From Spironucleus salmonicida (lineage: Eukaryota; Fornicata; Diplomonadida; Hexamitidae), in the NCBI GenBank assembly GCA_000497125.2, contig CM035323.1, positions 938,001 to 1,002,000 on the forward strand: a stretch of DNA of 64,000 nt, in the 5' to 3' direction. The position numbers and the translations under genes were made by a program. Below, piece after piece: positions 48,808-61,265 of this stretch; the stretch's first letter is position 1, and each line of letters begins with the position of its first letter. The notes under the pieces were generated by a model. It was not told the origin of the DNA. It searched no databases and was given only the letters and a program-made list of their open reading frames with translations.

Positions 48808-49535
48808 ATCTCTACCTGATAAGCACCGGGGCGGACCTGCACTAGTTTTAGGGAGGCCAGTTCATACGGCTTGGAATCAGGGGAGAGGGGCACCAGCTGG
48901 ACACAAATATTTATGCCCACCAGATAGATCACTAGCTTTGCCTGAGCCAGATGGACGCTAGTGTTCAGGGCCGTTGGTAGTATGATGTAAGCATCTCACG
49001 AAAGCAGTTTCGCAGGCTTAGTGCTAGAACTGTAGTTGTTAACAACTATATTATGCGTTTCAATGACGACAGTATGTTTGTGATGTAATAATATAAGATG
49101 CCTAGTACTGAGAGGTCCATCGCGATCGAGGGACGGGATGCAGTATTACGATGTGGTTCATATACGGTGAGTAAGACTGAACTGGATATTAGTATTAAGC
49201 AACTTCATAGTGAGGGGCGTGTTCTCCTCATGAATGCTGATCTCTAACTGGTATTGGTTGAGGAAATTGATGATGTTCTGATGGTTACAAAACTCAGGCT
49301 CCCACAAATGATTCCATCTGCGTTCTATATTGCAGAATCATCTGGTGGGCTGGACGTGTTCATTGGGTGCAAGACAGGCGAGATACTTTAGGTCCGGCTA
49401 TCATAGATGCGGAATTTGACTGATATCAAATTTATTTCTACTGATTCTGACTTTGCCGTTCATCTTAGTGTTGTTGGTGGTATGCTGTATTGTTTGAGTG
49501 TGCTAGGCTCTATTCGTTCTTACTCCCTGTAATGA
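48808..49535 (+). pseudogene. 5'-truncated copy of the beta-propeller-like gene
   Basis: This carries only the last ~240 codons of the 805-aa protein encoded by complement(53331..55748). Homology begins abruptly at 48808 with no start codon. An internal ATG at about 48949 or 49098 could start a shorter product (about 145 aa from 49098, ending TGA 49533-49535). The truncated frame happens to be the same as that of elongin C upstream, separated by its TGA. It is most likely a passenger of the duplication that brought RPL13A, though a short protein is not excluded. Confidence 0.7.
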
Positions 49536-50202
49536 TAATATTATATGTATATCGGTTTATATTTTTTGACCACTATCGCAAACCATTTTGAATTGAATTC
49601 TTGTTACCACTCCTCGGAATGCAGTTTGTCGTCGATTGCGCTGATCACTTACTCGGTCGCCTCGCCTCTGAGGTAGCCCAGTAGCTCTTAGCTGGCCAGA
49701 AAGTAGTACTCCTCTGCTGCGAAAACGTCAACATCTCTGGTGGCGAATATCGTAACCTCCAGAACTATCTCTGCAAGTTCAACAAGCACTCCAACTACAA
49801 CCATCTCCGTGGTCCCTTCCACTTCCGTACCCCTGCTTATATCGTCCACAAGACCATCCGTGGTATGATACCTCACAAGACTGATCGTGGCACCGCTGCT
49901 ATGGCCAACCTTAAGGTTTTCGAAGGTATCCCTCCCCAGTATGCTAAATGCGAACGCCTCACCATCCCCTCTGCTCTCCGTGAACTTCGCCTCAAACCTA
50001 CCCGCCAGTTCTGCGTTCTCGGTGAGGTCGCTACCAAGCTCGGCTGGAAGCACGCTGAAGATGTCGCACACTTTGAAGACAAACGTATTGCAACTGAAGC
50101 CAAGATGAATGCCGATAAAGCTAGTATTGCTGCCAAAAACAACGCCGTTCTCGCTAAGAATGCTAAATACGTCGAAGTCTCCAAGAAGCTCGCCGAATAC
50201 GG
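48808..50202 (+). repeat. left arm of 1,395-bp inverted repeat
   Basis: The segment is the exact reverse complement of 52664-54058 wherever I compared it by eye, including all of the RPL13A frame. Position x in this arm pairs with 102866 minus x. The outer end is a sharp break at 48808 and the inner end falls in the second-last sense codon of RPL13A. The arm holds the 3' portion of a larger gene plus RPL13A; the spacer between the arms is about 2.46 kb. Confidence 0.9.
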
Positions 50203-50209
50203 GCTGTGA
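49619..50209 (+). CDS. RPL13A: 60S ribosomal protein L13a (uL13), 196 aa (copy 1)
   Basis: uL13 is a structural protein of the large ribosomal subunit. The sequence starts with FVVDCADHLLGRLASEVA, typical for the family (DGRGHLLGRLAAIVA), followed by HLRGPFHFRTPA and VHKTIRGMIPHKT (human LRGMLPHKT), then a helical basic tail. Length is as in other eukaryotes. One in-frame TAG reads as Gln in the first helix. The DNA is GC-rich with strong C-ending codon preference, as expected for a highly expressed gene. It ends GGG CTG TGA; the inverted-repeat copy ends GGT CTT TGA. The protein is the same. Confidence 0.95.
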
Positions 50210-50221
50210 TTACAGATTTTC

Positions 50222-52609
50222 TCACTTTTCTGATCTCTATGTGGAAAGTAGTACAGCTTCTTTAAAATATTCCTCATTGTTCTTTTCTGTACAAATTTTA
50301 TTTACAAGTGAATCTACAACTATTCCATTTTGCGTACATGTTTCTTCTATTTCTTATGCTGTGATACTAGAATAACTATATCCTTAATTTACACTCAAAT
50401 ATTCTCTCCTTCCCATTGCTGAATCGACTTCTTTTGTTTGCTCACTTACTAGTATATAGAAGTAACCACATTGTCCACTACTTTTCGGTCTTGAAATACG
50501 GCCTATTCTTTGCGTTTCTTATCTTCTACTATTGTCTTACCAGTCAATTTCAATCAATACATTTGCATCAGGTAGATCTAAACTAGTATCCCCTACTCTT
50601 GACAGTAAAAAGCACTAGATTTTTCTTTCTAAAAATGCAGAAACAATTGCTTCTCTTTCTGATTCTACGCACGATCCTGTAATAAACGGTATTCTCAGTA
50701 ACCTAGCATATGTTTATCCCGCAATTACGTTATCACAAAATATTAATATTTAGTCTTACTGTGCTATGTGATAATTTTTAAGTAGAGAACATATTCTAAG
50801 TTTTGCAGGGTTTAATATAGGAATAATAGTTTTGAGCATTGACTTGATATCATTTGATGCAATTTTTTAATCTTTAATTTTTTAAGTTGTAAACTCGCCA
50901 ATAAAATCCTTAATAGAACCCATAGTTGATTTATCTTATTACTATTTCAAAATATCTATCTTAGTTTTTAAAAAGGTATTTGTCTCAGCAATAATGTTAC
51001 CAGATGCTGTATCAGCATTTCTGTATTATTTATAAAAATAACGAGTGATAGGGCAAATAACCTCGGCACAATTAAGTTTTGCAATAAATCCTTACTTACT
51101 TAAATCTGACCAATTTGACTCAAACAATTTTGATCCAATTAAATAAAGATTATCATCAAATGCGGTGTCTTCGCGTAATGGCGTTGCAGTTAGCATAAGT
51201 TTTGAAAAACATTTCAAAAAATTATTTGATCCTACTTTTTCATCGTCTGTTCTGAATAAAGTCTTAAAAGATTTTGCAAAAATACCATGAGCTTCATCAA
51301 ATAAAACGATTCCCCATAAATTCGAGTGTATCAACTATTTGGTCACAATAGAAAACTTACTAGAACTATTAGTAAGCATATTATATGTCGCAATTAATAC
51401 AGTATGATACCCAGGAACAAATACTTCTCTCTTTTTATCTCCAAAAAATGCATCTTCTACATCTGTGGAAAAAACAAATATCCTTTTTTCATCTATAGTA
51501 GTAAATTGCAAAAATTATGACTTCCATTGCTAAGAACTAAGATTTCCATTTGTAACAATTATGCAAGAAGCACCTATTTTACAAGCAGTAGAAATTCCCT
51601 ATAATGATTTTCCAGACCCACAGGGTAAGACTATCATACCTGATTATAATTTAAGATACGGTTCTTATGTTTTAGATTTAATATTTATTTAAGATACAAC
51701 TTTAGTTTGTGAAAGTTATTAATAATTTCTTAACACAGTAGTAGGTTTAAGAGTAGCCTATAGTGCCGCTGGCAAATTTCTATCTCTAAGTTCTAGTGCA
51801 GCATCAAATGCAGTTTTTATTGCTGGATCAACTCCTTCAGCATGCTACTTATTTTAAAGCTACAAATATGATATATAATCATCTCTAATATCCCATTTAA
51901 TAGCTTTTTAAGGGACAAACTAAGCTATTACTGGAAAATTTTATTTTATATATGCTTCTTCAATTACAACATAATAGTTTGCCAAGTATTAGTTTAAAAT
52001 TTTTCTAAAAAGAGTTATATTCTCTATATCTACATATTACTTAATTGGCTTATACGTTTTTTATTTTGTTATTAAATCCTCCGAATTATCATTATGACAT
52101 TCATCGAAAACTTAATCAATATCATCAGTGACACTCATAAATAAAGTTTTAATTTCTTTTATTTTATCTTAAGGTAATAATTTCAATCTTTCTTCAAAAT
52201 CTCGTGGTAATCTTACGATATAACGCATAGAATCAATGATTTAAATTGATATTACTTAATCGGATCCAGATGACAAAAGATTTGTTAATTCAACTGGTAG
52301 GTTTCTATATTTAGAGTGTGTAAGCAAAGTTTCTTTTACTTATTCTGCTGATATCCCTAAAGAAACGGCTGCTTTTAATGATCTATCACTCATTATATAT
52401 TCGTGTATGTACTATGGCCTTGATTAAGGTTCTGCTATTGAAACAATGAAATCAATGATATCAGCATAGTGCTAGTTAAAAGTTTCAACAAGAATAATAA
52501 ATTCTTTAGATTAACTCCTATCCTAAGATTTTACTGATTGAAATATTGTCAATGGGAACATATCATGGTCTTTCTTTAAATCATCAATAGATAGTTAAAC
52601 TTTTTTCAT
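50222..52609 (-). CDS. ERCC3: TFIIH helicase/translocase XPB (ERCC3/Ssl2), 795 aa
   Basis: XPB opens promoters and acts in nucleotide excision repair as part of TFIIH. The frame runs from ATG at 52609 to TGA 50222-50224, filling the spacer between the repeat arms. Motifs in order: Walker A LPCGSGKS near residue 328, DEAH in LFDEAHGIFAKSFKTLF near 437, LTATPLRED near 480 (the XPB-specific Arg-Glu-Asp signature), a C-terminal RecA-like domain and GRISRP near 702. The N-terminal 300 residues correspond to the damage-recognition region. Gln is mainly TAA/TAG, in contrast to the GC-rich RPL13A flanks. The stop is 12 bp from the left RPL13A stop. Confidence 0.9.
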
Positions 52610-52656
52610 TTAATGAAGTGAAAGTATATATTTAATAATATAAAATATTTAATTAA

Positions 52657-53247
52657 TCAAAGACCGTATTCGGCGAGCTTCTTGGAGACTTCGACGTATT
52701 TAGCATTCTTAGCGAGAACGGCGTTGTTTTTGGCAGCAATACTAGCTTTATCGGCATTCATCTTGGCTTCAGTTGCAATACGTTTGTCTTCAAAGTGTGC
52801 GACATCTTCAGCGTGCTTCCAGCCGAGCTTGGTAGCGACCTCACCGAGAACGCAGAACTGGCGGGTAGGTTTGAGGCGAAGTTCACGGAGAGCAGAGGGG
52901 ATGGTGAGGCGTTCGCATTTAGCATACTGGGGAGGGATACCTTCGAAAACCTTAAGGTTGGCCATAGCAGCGGTGCCACGATCAGTCTTGTGAGGTATCA
53001 TACCACGGATGGTCTTGTGGACGATATAAGCAGGGGTACGGAAGTGGAAGGGACCACGGAGATGGTTGTAGTTGGAGTGCTTGTTGAACTTGCAGAGATA
53101 GTTCTGGAGGTTACGATATTCGCCACCAGAGATGTTGACGTTTTCGCAGCAGAGGAGTACTACTTTCTGGCCAGCTAAGAGCTACTGGGCTACCTCAGAG
53201 GCGAGGCGACCGAGTAAGTGATCAGCGCAATCGACGACAAACTGCAT
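52657..53247 (-). CDS. RPL13A: 60S ribosomal protein L13a (uL13), 196 aa (copy 2)
   Basis: This encodes the same protein as the gene at 49619-50209, in the right arm of the inverted repeat, from ATG at 53247 to TGA 52657-52659. The two genes differ only in the third positions of the last two sense codons, just beyond the end of the repeat. It lies 83 bp downstream of the propeller-like gene on the same strand, and its stop is 47 bp from the XPB start. Confidence 0.95.
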
Positions 53248-54058
53248 TCCGAGGAGTGGTAACAAGAATTCAATTCAAAATGGTTTGCGATAGTGGTCAA
53301 AAAATATAAACCGATATACATATAATATTATCATTACAGGGAGTAAGAACGAATAGAGCCTAGCACACTCAAACAATACAGCATACCACCAACAACACTA
53401 AGATGAACGGCAAAGTCAGAATCAGTAGAAATAAATTTGATATCAGTCAAATTCCGCATCTATGATAGCCGGACCTAAAGTATCTCGCCTGTCTTGCACC
53501 CAATGAACACGTCCAGCCCACCAGATGATTCTGCAATATAGAACGCAGATGGAATCATTTGTGGGAGCCTGAGTTTTGTAACCATCAGAACATCATCAAT
53601 TTCCTCAACCAATACCAGTTAGAGATCAGCATTCATGAGGAGAACACGCCCCTCACTATGAAGTTGCTTAATACTAATATCCAGTTCAGTCTTACTCACC
53701 GTATATGAACCACATCGTAATACTGCATCCCGTCCCTCGATCGCGATGGACCTCTCAGTACTAGGCATCTTATATTATTACATCACAAACATACTGTCGT
53801 CATTGAAACGCATAATATAGTTGTTAACAACTACAGTTCTAGCACTAAGCCTGCGAAACTGCTTTCGTGAGATGCTTACATCATACTACCAACGGCCCTG
53901 AACACTAGCGTCCATCTGGCTCAGGCAAAGCTAGTGATCTATCTGGTGGGCATAAATATTTGTGTCCAGCTGGTGCCCCTCTCCCCTGATTCCAAGCCGT
54001 ATGAACTGGCCTCCCTAAAACTAGTGCAGGTCCGCCCCGGTGCTTATCAGGTAGAGAT
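52664..54058 (-). repeat. right arm of 1,395-bp inverted repeat
   Basis: Reverse complement of 48808-50202. This arm is embedded in intact genes: the outer end falls within the 805-aa propeller-like gene and the inner end within the last codons of RPL13A. That makes this side the likely original and the left side the copy. Confidence 0.9.
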
Positions 54059-55748
54059 GGTTATCAGATTCGTAAAGTTAAAAGTTACCTTAATAAATTT
54101 CATCAAAACTATTATATGTCATTATGTAAACTGCACCTACTGAGCAAGCAAATATTTAAGATTGAAATACAAATAATTTTATAATGTCATTTGCAAAAAA
54201 TTGGTTAACTAATTCTCCAGTTTATATTGTTAACATATTTCTATTACCTGGTACACTTTCGACTTTTATGGTCTCTAGTTAAGCGAAAAGTTAATCAATT
54301 GATCGCAATATATGAATTAAGTCTATTTTTATCTCTGGGACTTCCGTTAAAACTTCAAATGAAATTTTATATATTTTATCATTTATTTAAATGATATTTT
54401 AGTACAAATATGTAAAATCATCTAAAATAAACCCAAAAATTCCATCGTTAAAAATTTCAATTGATTTTTAATAAAATACTACATTCATACTTTAAAATAT
54501 AGTAAACCCTTTGATTTAATCTATTAAAAAATCGTTTCTTGTTGACTTATAGCATTATATTGCAAAAGCTGATGTTTAAATTTACTGTAGCATATCTACT
54601 GATTCATCATACTGCAGTTGACTAAATGCATTAATTTTATTATTACTGAGAGTGAAGATGCTACCGTTTAATGTAAAAACTGTTTGGTGCTACATTTTTA
54701 TTAATACATTTTGTTTTGTTAATTAAGACACAACAATATCTGATTTAATTAGTATATTTGGTTGACTTTGCAATACCAATGCAAAAATATTTTTATTGGT
54801 TCCACCCACTATTAATGATTCCGTCATAATTTAACCACTAGTTAAAAAATTGTTTTGTATACTATCTTATAGCAAAACAAATTCAGCATTATTTTCTTAA
54901 TCTTGTAATGAAAGAATTAAATCCGTTATATGCATCATACGAACTCCATTCTCAAATAATATTATAAGAAATTTATTAATAAGACAGCAATCTATGCAAT
55001 TGTCAGTATTATCAATTTATTAATTTTTATAGGTTATTTATAGAGAATAATCATAAATTTTTTGATCAGTAGTATCTATTATTAAGTCTCCAGATCCTTA
55101 AAGTTCTACTTTAATAAAAATAAGACTCCCGTTTACTAGTAATACAATAATAATATCTATGAAATATAATAATTTAACTATAACAGAATCAAATTATATA
55201 CTTTATGATTCAAGTTTTGACATCATATCGTGAATTAATATAGATGATTCTAATTACATAAATACTAGATTATTTTTAATCAAACACCCGAGAATATTTG
55301 GAATGTAAAATATAATTTCATTAATCGAAATATGATCTAAATCAATATTAATAAAATATCCATATTAGAAAAAGCTAAGGACAGAAGCAAGCCTATGATA
55401 TTATTCTTATTTTTAATAGTTCAAAATTAAATTATGTCCAATAGATACTAATTCTTCATTTACGTAAAAAATTTTAAAGGGTTATTTATATGAATAATAC
55501 TTTTAAACTTATACAAACTCTTCATTAATCATATAGATATATTTTTAAGTTAATACTGCTAAATATTAATCAGTGGAGTCTACTGATAAGATAGACGAGT
55601 CGAATATTTTTTATTAATTAAATTGTAATAAATTTTAATGAAGTAATACTGAAAATTTTATGCTATATATAAAAATTGTTTTATCTGAAACTAGTAAAAG
55701 TTTGTCTTTAAAAGTTGAAGTTGATGTGAAAAAAGGAATTATGTTCAT
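53331..55748 (-). CDS. beta-propeller-like protein, 805 aa
   Basis: The frame runs from ATG at 55748 to TGA 53331-53333. The protein is made of many short beta-strand repeats (LLLVSDKTIFIYS, LIVGGTNKNIFAL, LDVFIGCKTGEILQVRL, GGMLYCLSVLGSIRSY), giving a propeller-like pattern as in DDB1/CPSF160-type or WD-related scaffolds. I cannot assign the family. The 3' part from 54058 to the stop lies in the inverted repeat and is GC-richer with mostly CAG Gln, while the upstream two thirds are AT-rich with TAA/TAG, so the composition break coincides with the repeat edge. The start is 71 bp from the divergent helicase start. Confidence 0.7.
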
Positions 55749-55819
55749 CCGAAGAAATATTATCAAAATAATATATAATTAAATATTTTACTAGATTTGA
55801 ATTAGATGTTTATCTATAA

Positions 55820-58030
55820 ATGAACTTTGATTTTTCTTTGATATACAATACTCCAGACTCAAATATGCCAATTCTTTCAACATAATCATTAAATTTGCCA
55901 TACACAATGTCTACTAGTATTTTCAAAATAAAAGATCAGTATCCTGAATTTTTATTAAATGAATTTTAAACTCAAAATTATGATAAAATACTTAGTTACT
56001 CTGATTTTAACTATATTTTCAGATCGCCAACGGGATCAGGCAAAACTTATCTATAAGATTTAGCCATTTCTTGTTTTGCAAAAGAACAATATATTATTTT
56101 AGTTATTTTACCAAACAAGTCTTTATTAATTGATAGATATGAAAAACATTTAAAATATTTTCATAGCATAAAATCAGATATACTTAGCAGTGATAGTAAC
56201 TGCATTTAATCATCTTCTTAAGTTATTTACTGCAATATTGAAAAAGCAGTCGAATATCTAAAACGGGACTGCTTTAAACATATATAGCAGAAAATATAAC
56301 TTATTATTATTGATGAGATACATTATATTAAGACTACCAAAGATTACCTTTATTGGTATGTAATATAGTATTGTATCGATAAAAGTATCAGATTCTTAGG
56401 ATTTTCTGCAACGATAGAGTAAAACGTAGTTAATGAGAGATATGCTATATTTACAGAATATGGTATTAGAAAGAATATAAAATATTCTTTTTGTTAGTTT
56501 ACATAGAAGAACTTGCTATCATTGTCAAAAATTCATATAGGGATAGCATTTAAATAACTAAAAGATAATGTTAATTTTATTCTAGATACAATTTTATAAA
56601 AATATAAAGGATATCTTGAATATAAAAATGATTTCATTGTTGCTAATAAATAAATTTTAATATTTTGCCCTTCTTAGAAAATTGCAGAACATGTTTCACT
56701 ATTTTTCAGTTAAAAAATGTAATAAGTATAATCTACTAACTTTTAATCAGAAAGTTTATAATAAGTTGTTAGTTGTTAGGTGGGATTTCATCATGCATCG
56801 TTACCTGAATCTGATAAAGGTAAATTACTTCAATTATTTATTGATAAAAAAATATAAATTTTATCTTGTACTTCTACTCTAATAGTCGGTGTCAACATAA
56901 GCCCAGATTTAGTTGTAATTTATTCTTCAATATCTGTTAACGATAATCAATTTGTAAGACTTAATACTTCTTAAATAGAGCAAATGGCTGGGCGTTCTGG
57001 CAGATAGTTAGGGCTACCAAGTTATTGCTGTTTCATTGATGATATTTATTTAAATGATATTAAAGCTACAGTTTAGAATAATCTATTCTTTAAAAATAAA
57101 CTTGATGATTAATTAATACCATAAGATGAAAGTATTCGTATGCATATTGTTGATTTGTTTTCTAGTGTTTTAGGCTAATAATTATCTGTTAAATTTATTT
57201 AATAACGGATTAACGAAAGTGTATGGTTTATTTCTACTAATTATGATACTGAAAAAGTATATGATCAGTTTTAATAATTGTTGCAGTATTTTATACAAAA
57301 ATATGATTCAAACATCATCATATCATAAAATTTAGATTATCTGTTCTAATATCATATTAGTATTTAATTATATAACTCATTAACTAAATATCTTTATTAA
57401 AATATTAATTTCGAGTAAATTTCAATCTTATTACTTGATGAACTCAATTTTTTTAATAGTATTATTACTAAACAATAAATCAATAAAAATTCAAACCTTA
57501 GCGATATTTACAGTATATTTTAGTAGAATAGCCAAACTATATAGGTAGAATAGTCTAAAAATGTATTAAATAGACTTATTGGTTGTGCTTTATAAATTTA
57601 TAATTGTTATGAAGATATCATTAAATTAGTAAAAATTAAAGCATTTATATCTTCTGGCAATGAACAAAATAATGTTAAATTCAACATAAGTGGAAATTAG
57701 CTTTATTTAACCAACTATTAGCTATTAATCAATGCTTAATTTTATGCTATAATATTAGTAAATAATGGAAAGGTTATATATGGAATTATAGATATTAATA
57801 AGTTTTCTAATGTATCAGATGTGATATCAGTATAAAATAAATAATATGTTAAGATATAAGATATATCAAAAATATTTATTTAAAATCTTTAAAACTTACA
57901 TAACGAATTTAGTTATGAAACCTAAATTAATAATAAAGAAATATAACATGATTTTGGGATAGATGTTGAACCAGTATAGAAAAATATTTTTCTATAAGAA
58001 CTACAATAATTAATTTAAAAGTATTAATGA
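55820..58030 (+). CDS. Ski2/Mer3/HELQ-like SF2 helicase, 736 aa
   Basis: This is an ATP-dependent RNA or DNA helicase. From ATG 55820 (next ATG 55907): motif I SPTGSGKT near residue 70, motif II DEIH in LIIIDEIHYIKT, motif III GFSATIE, motif IV region ILIFCPSQKIAEH, then VGFHHASLPESDKGK and CTSTLIVGVNISPD, and motif VI QMAGRSGR. The FHHASL/TSTLxxGVN pattern is characteristic of the Ski2-like group (Ski2, Brr2, Mer3, HELQ). Length fits a single-cassette member; the C-terminal 250 residues are not distinctive enough to choose between DNA repair and RNA roles. The stop TGA abuts that of the Pelota gene. Confidence 0.8.
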
Positions 58031-59107
58031 TCAAATATCTTCACTTTCGCTAAATTAATCAAAATCATTAAAAATCTATCCCTCTACTTTTCTATTTTCT
58101 AGAAATATTTCATACTTTAGCAAACCAATCATGCCACCGAAGCTTCTTAATTTTTCTGCAGGATCAGCATAATCTGGAACTTTTATTAGCACGTCTTAAA
58201 TTCCAGATAAAATTTTTAAATAACTATAATCTTATTCTATTACAGATTACATAACTAATACATTTTCTAACGCAGAGGGATACTATATAATAGTTTAGAT
58301 TACATCTTAAGAATATACAACATAACCTCCTTTAGTTAGTCTCAGTGTAAACTCATCTAAAATATCCATCGATGATTACCAAATTGAAGATTTCAGTATA
58401 TCAAGTTAAATTAATTCATTTACACAAGATCTAATTCTGAAATTTTTTGTAGGTTAATAAACAATATCGTAGTTATCAATGTTGTACTTTTATATTTGCT
58501 TTACTAAATCTACATAACCGCAAAATATTAAATTCTTTACTTTAACCTTATTTTATACAGTTTAAACAACCTCATCCATAAATTTATGTAAATATTTCTA
58601 AACTTTGTCACCGTTAAATCGATTTTTACATGGCATTATAATTTCCACTCTAGCAACATACTCTAAAATTTCACCGTACAAATGTATTCTAGCTATACCA
58701 GGAGATAATGCTACAATACATTATTATATTAAATCAGTAGGTTAGGTTAATAAATCTATATCCTCTTAAGACCAATTTTTTGATAGTGTAAATTTCATAT
58801 TTAAAAGAATTTTAATAGTATGTGAAGAATTAATAGGAATATCGGGATTAGATGTTAATACAACATTTCCAGAAACTATTATTTCGCTATCTGTTCTACT
58901 AAATTAAAGTTTTTATACTTTAATAACTATTTTAACTGTTTTTCTATCCATTTTTTACCCCATTAAAATTTTTCTTGAAGTTACACTACCGACTTTATTT
59001 CCTATGTTCAATAGTGTCGAAATTAATTACAAATCATTAACTGACTGAGGAACCATTTCTATATACCCTTAGTAAGAAGAATCAACTTTATTTTTTGTAA
59101 TAATCAT
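58031..59107 (-). CDS. PELO: Pelota/Dom34 ribosome-rescue factor, 358 aa
   Basis: Pelota with Hbs1 splits stalled ribosomes in no-go decay. The frame starts at ATG 59107 (a later ATG at 58953 would cut the N domain). The N-terminal domain includes IGNKVGSVTSRKI and, after a linker, HTIKILLNMKFTLSK (human HTLDLELNRKFTLSK). The central eRF1-like domain has ARVEIIMPCKNRF, and the C-terminal L7Ae-like domain ends with LRSFGGMIGLLKYEI (human QLTGIAAILRF). There is no GGQ motif, as expected for Pelota rather than eRF1. In a UGA-only genome, keeping eRF1 and Pelota distinct matters for stop recognition; this gene is clearly Pelota. Confidence 0.85.
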
Positions 59108-59161
59108 GAAAGAAATGGAAATATTTAGTTATGATCTATATCTATGAATTAAATTAATTAA

Positions 59162-61123
59162 ATGGATCGACGGCAGTAACGTATTTAAAAAATTGTTGAT
59201 GCACTTATTTAAGAAAATATATCCTCTGGATAATCTTAGGATGATTTTGAGAATATTAATATCGTTTAGTCATCGGAATCTTCAGAAAAATCTAATTCTA
59301 GTATTTCACTCTAAGATGAAGAGAATTTCTATGAAGATTAAGATAAACTTATTGTAGTTTAAGAAAAAAAATCGTAATTGAAGCGAAATAGAAATTATGT
59401 TGATCCAGCCCTGATAAATAAACCAGTGGACATTACTGAAATTATTAAAAACCCTCAAATCTTATTATCATAAAAGTAAAAGTAAACATAAAATCAGTCC
59501 AACGTAACTTAAAGTTAAATAATGACTTAACATACGTAATAATAGTTGATTCATACTTGTAAAATATCGAATAATAAAGTTTTCTAAAATGCAGAACCTA
59601 CTATGTTATCAGCTTCTTATTCTTAACAAGAACATACTACCCAATCAGTAACAGATTAATAAACTACTAATTTAACACCATTCAAGCTGGATAATCAAGC
59701 CTGGACTTAACATCTCGCTGTTACACATGCCTGGAACACAATGGCTTATAAATAATCTACAATAAAAACCTAAGTATAAATATAAGAAAATTAACAAATA
59801 AATACAAATAATCAGTAGTAATCAGTTATCTCAATTTTTTCAGATTCGCGAAATCGAGCATTTTTGAGCTATCTTGAGGTCGTGTTGAACAGTGAACTTT
59901 TAGCTAGATTTGTAGTTGAGAATTATCAAAAGTAAACAAATTCTGATGACTTTTATCGTTTAAATCTTAGCAAGTAACTCCCCGATGAATTCGATTATCG
60001 ACGCGGAATGGAGGCTTTTTACCGCAATCAGGAAGTATCAAATGGAGTAAAATAAGCTGTTTTTGAGGGGAAAAGGTAAGAAAAAGATAATAATATCATA
60101 GTATAAAGAAGTGCAATAAATATGAATTTTGATTCTCAAAGTATATAAAATGATTGCGAAAAAAGCATAAATACAGGCATCAGCATGAACTAGGAATAGG
60201 GAGGGAATTAGACCTTCAGTGGAATTATTAATGTAAAGTTTGAGCCAGCAAAACGGGGATTTCTTAACAAATTTTATCAACTTGCAGGTACTCCACCAGT
60301 GCCAGTGCCAGGTGTATTGTCTGTTTAGCAATAAACCGATTTATAGCTTAAAGTTGTAAAGAATCAGAAAAAGTAAAATTTTGATGATACTGTCACTTTT
60401 ATTATTATTGATTAAACAGATCATGATTTATCACTTTTCTCATTTTAAGAGCTTATAAAAAAAATATCAGTATGCACTACTTTAAAAATTGTAAGAGGGC
60501 GTGGCCGAGCAGGACGTAAACTTTTTGATGTACTTGAAAAAGTGAAGGAAATCCGACCAGATTTACTGGAAGAGGACATTTTTATGCAATAAAAAATCAA
60601 GTACGAAAGCGGAGTCTCATACAAAGCTAGTCTTTAGGGTGTTTATTAGACTATTTAAGGTGTGTATGATGATAAATTGGTAGGTGATTTGGAAGTAGTC
60701 GATAACGCTGTGTAGGACTTTAGAATTCTCGATAAGGATATAATTGATTTTCAGTTTGCAAATGAGTGTGAAAATTGGTCACATAGATGGTTTCCATGGT
60801 CTGAAAAACCAATAAAAACTGGGTTTAAATATACAGACCCAGCAACAAACCAAGGATATAATACTGTACATGAGTTTAAAATTATAAGAGAATAACAGAT
60901 GGAAGATTAGTAAAAAAAATTATAAAAATTTTTGGTTAATAATGATGTAAATACGATATAACTGCTGATAAATGAAAATAAATTTAAAGAGGCAAATTAA
61001 TGCTATTAGAGATAATTATAAAATGTAACTCCATAATATTTATGTTTAAATTAAGTAACCGAAGAAAATTTAGATATAGTATAAAAAATCTTAGGGCCAT
61101 ATAGATATAAAGTTTTGGATTGA
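59162..61123 (+). CDS. hypothetical Gln-rich protein, 653 aa
   Basis: The frame runs from ATG 59162 to TGA 61121-61123 and is divergent from Pelota (54 bp between starts). Residues 1-220 are polar, Ser/Glu then Gln/Thr/Asn-rich and probably disordered, with a very high number of TAA/TAG codons. From about 225 the protein looks ordered: a helix (FLSYLEVVLNSELLARFV), a beta-rich part with GRGRAGRKLFDVLEKV near 440-460, and a segment with Trp residues (ENWSHRWFPW) near 545. There is no family match I can defend; a transcription or RNA-related adaptor is possible but unproven. Confidence 0.65.
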
Positions 61124-61265
61124 TTAAAAGATTATTAGGTTTTACTTTAATATATATTATTTATTTTTATAGTTCATAATATTACCACATAATTTTTTTT
61201 AATATATAATAATAGTAAAAATTGTTTTAGATTTCCGCCATTTTGATTACCTTTCCACATTCAAA

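Noticed and set aside
53871-54143. ATG-less beta-rich frame on the plus strand across the right repeat edge
   Set aside because: It is antisense to the intact 805-aa gene, which accounts for both arms.
56680-56880. Frameshift in the Ski2-like helicase
   Set aside because: An apparent shift came from following a neighbouring frame with an ATG at 56682; the true frame is continuous from 55820 to 58030 and includes all motifs.
60490-60515. tRNA-like D-arm sequence (GTGGCCGAGCAGG)
   Set aside because: It lies inside a long coding frame and no acceptor, anticodon or T arms can be paired around it.
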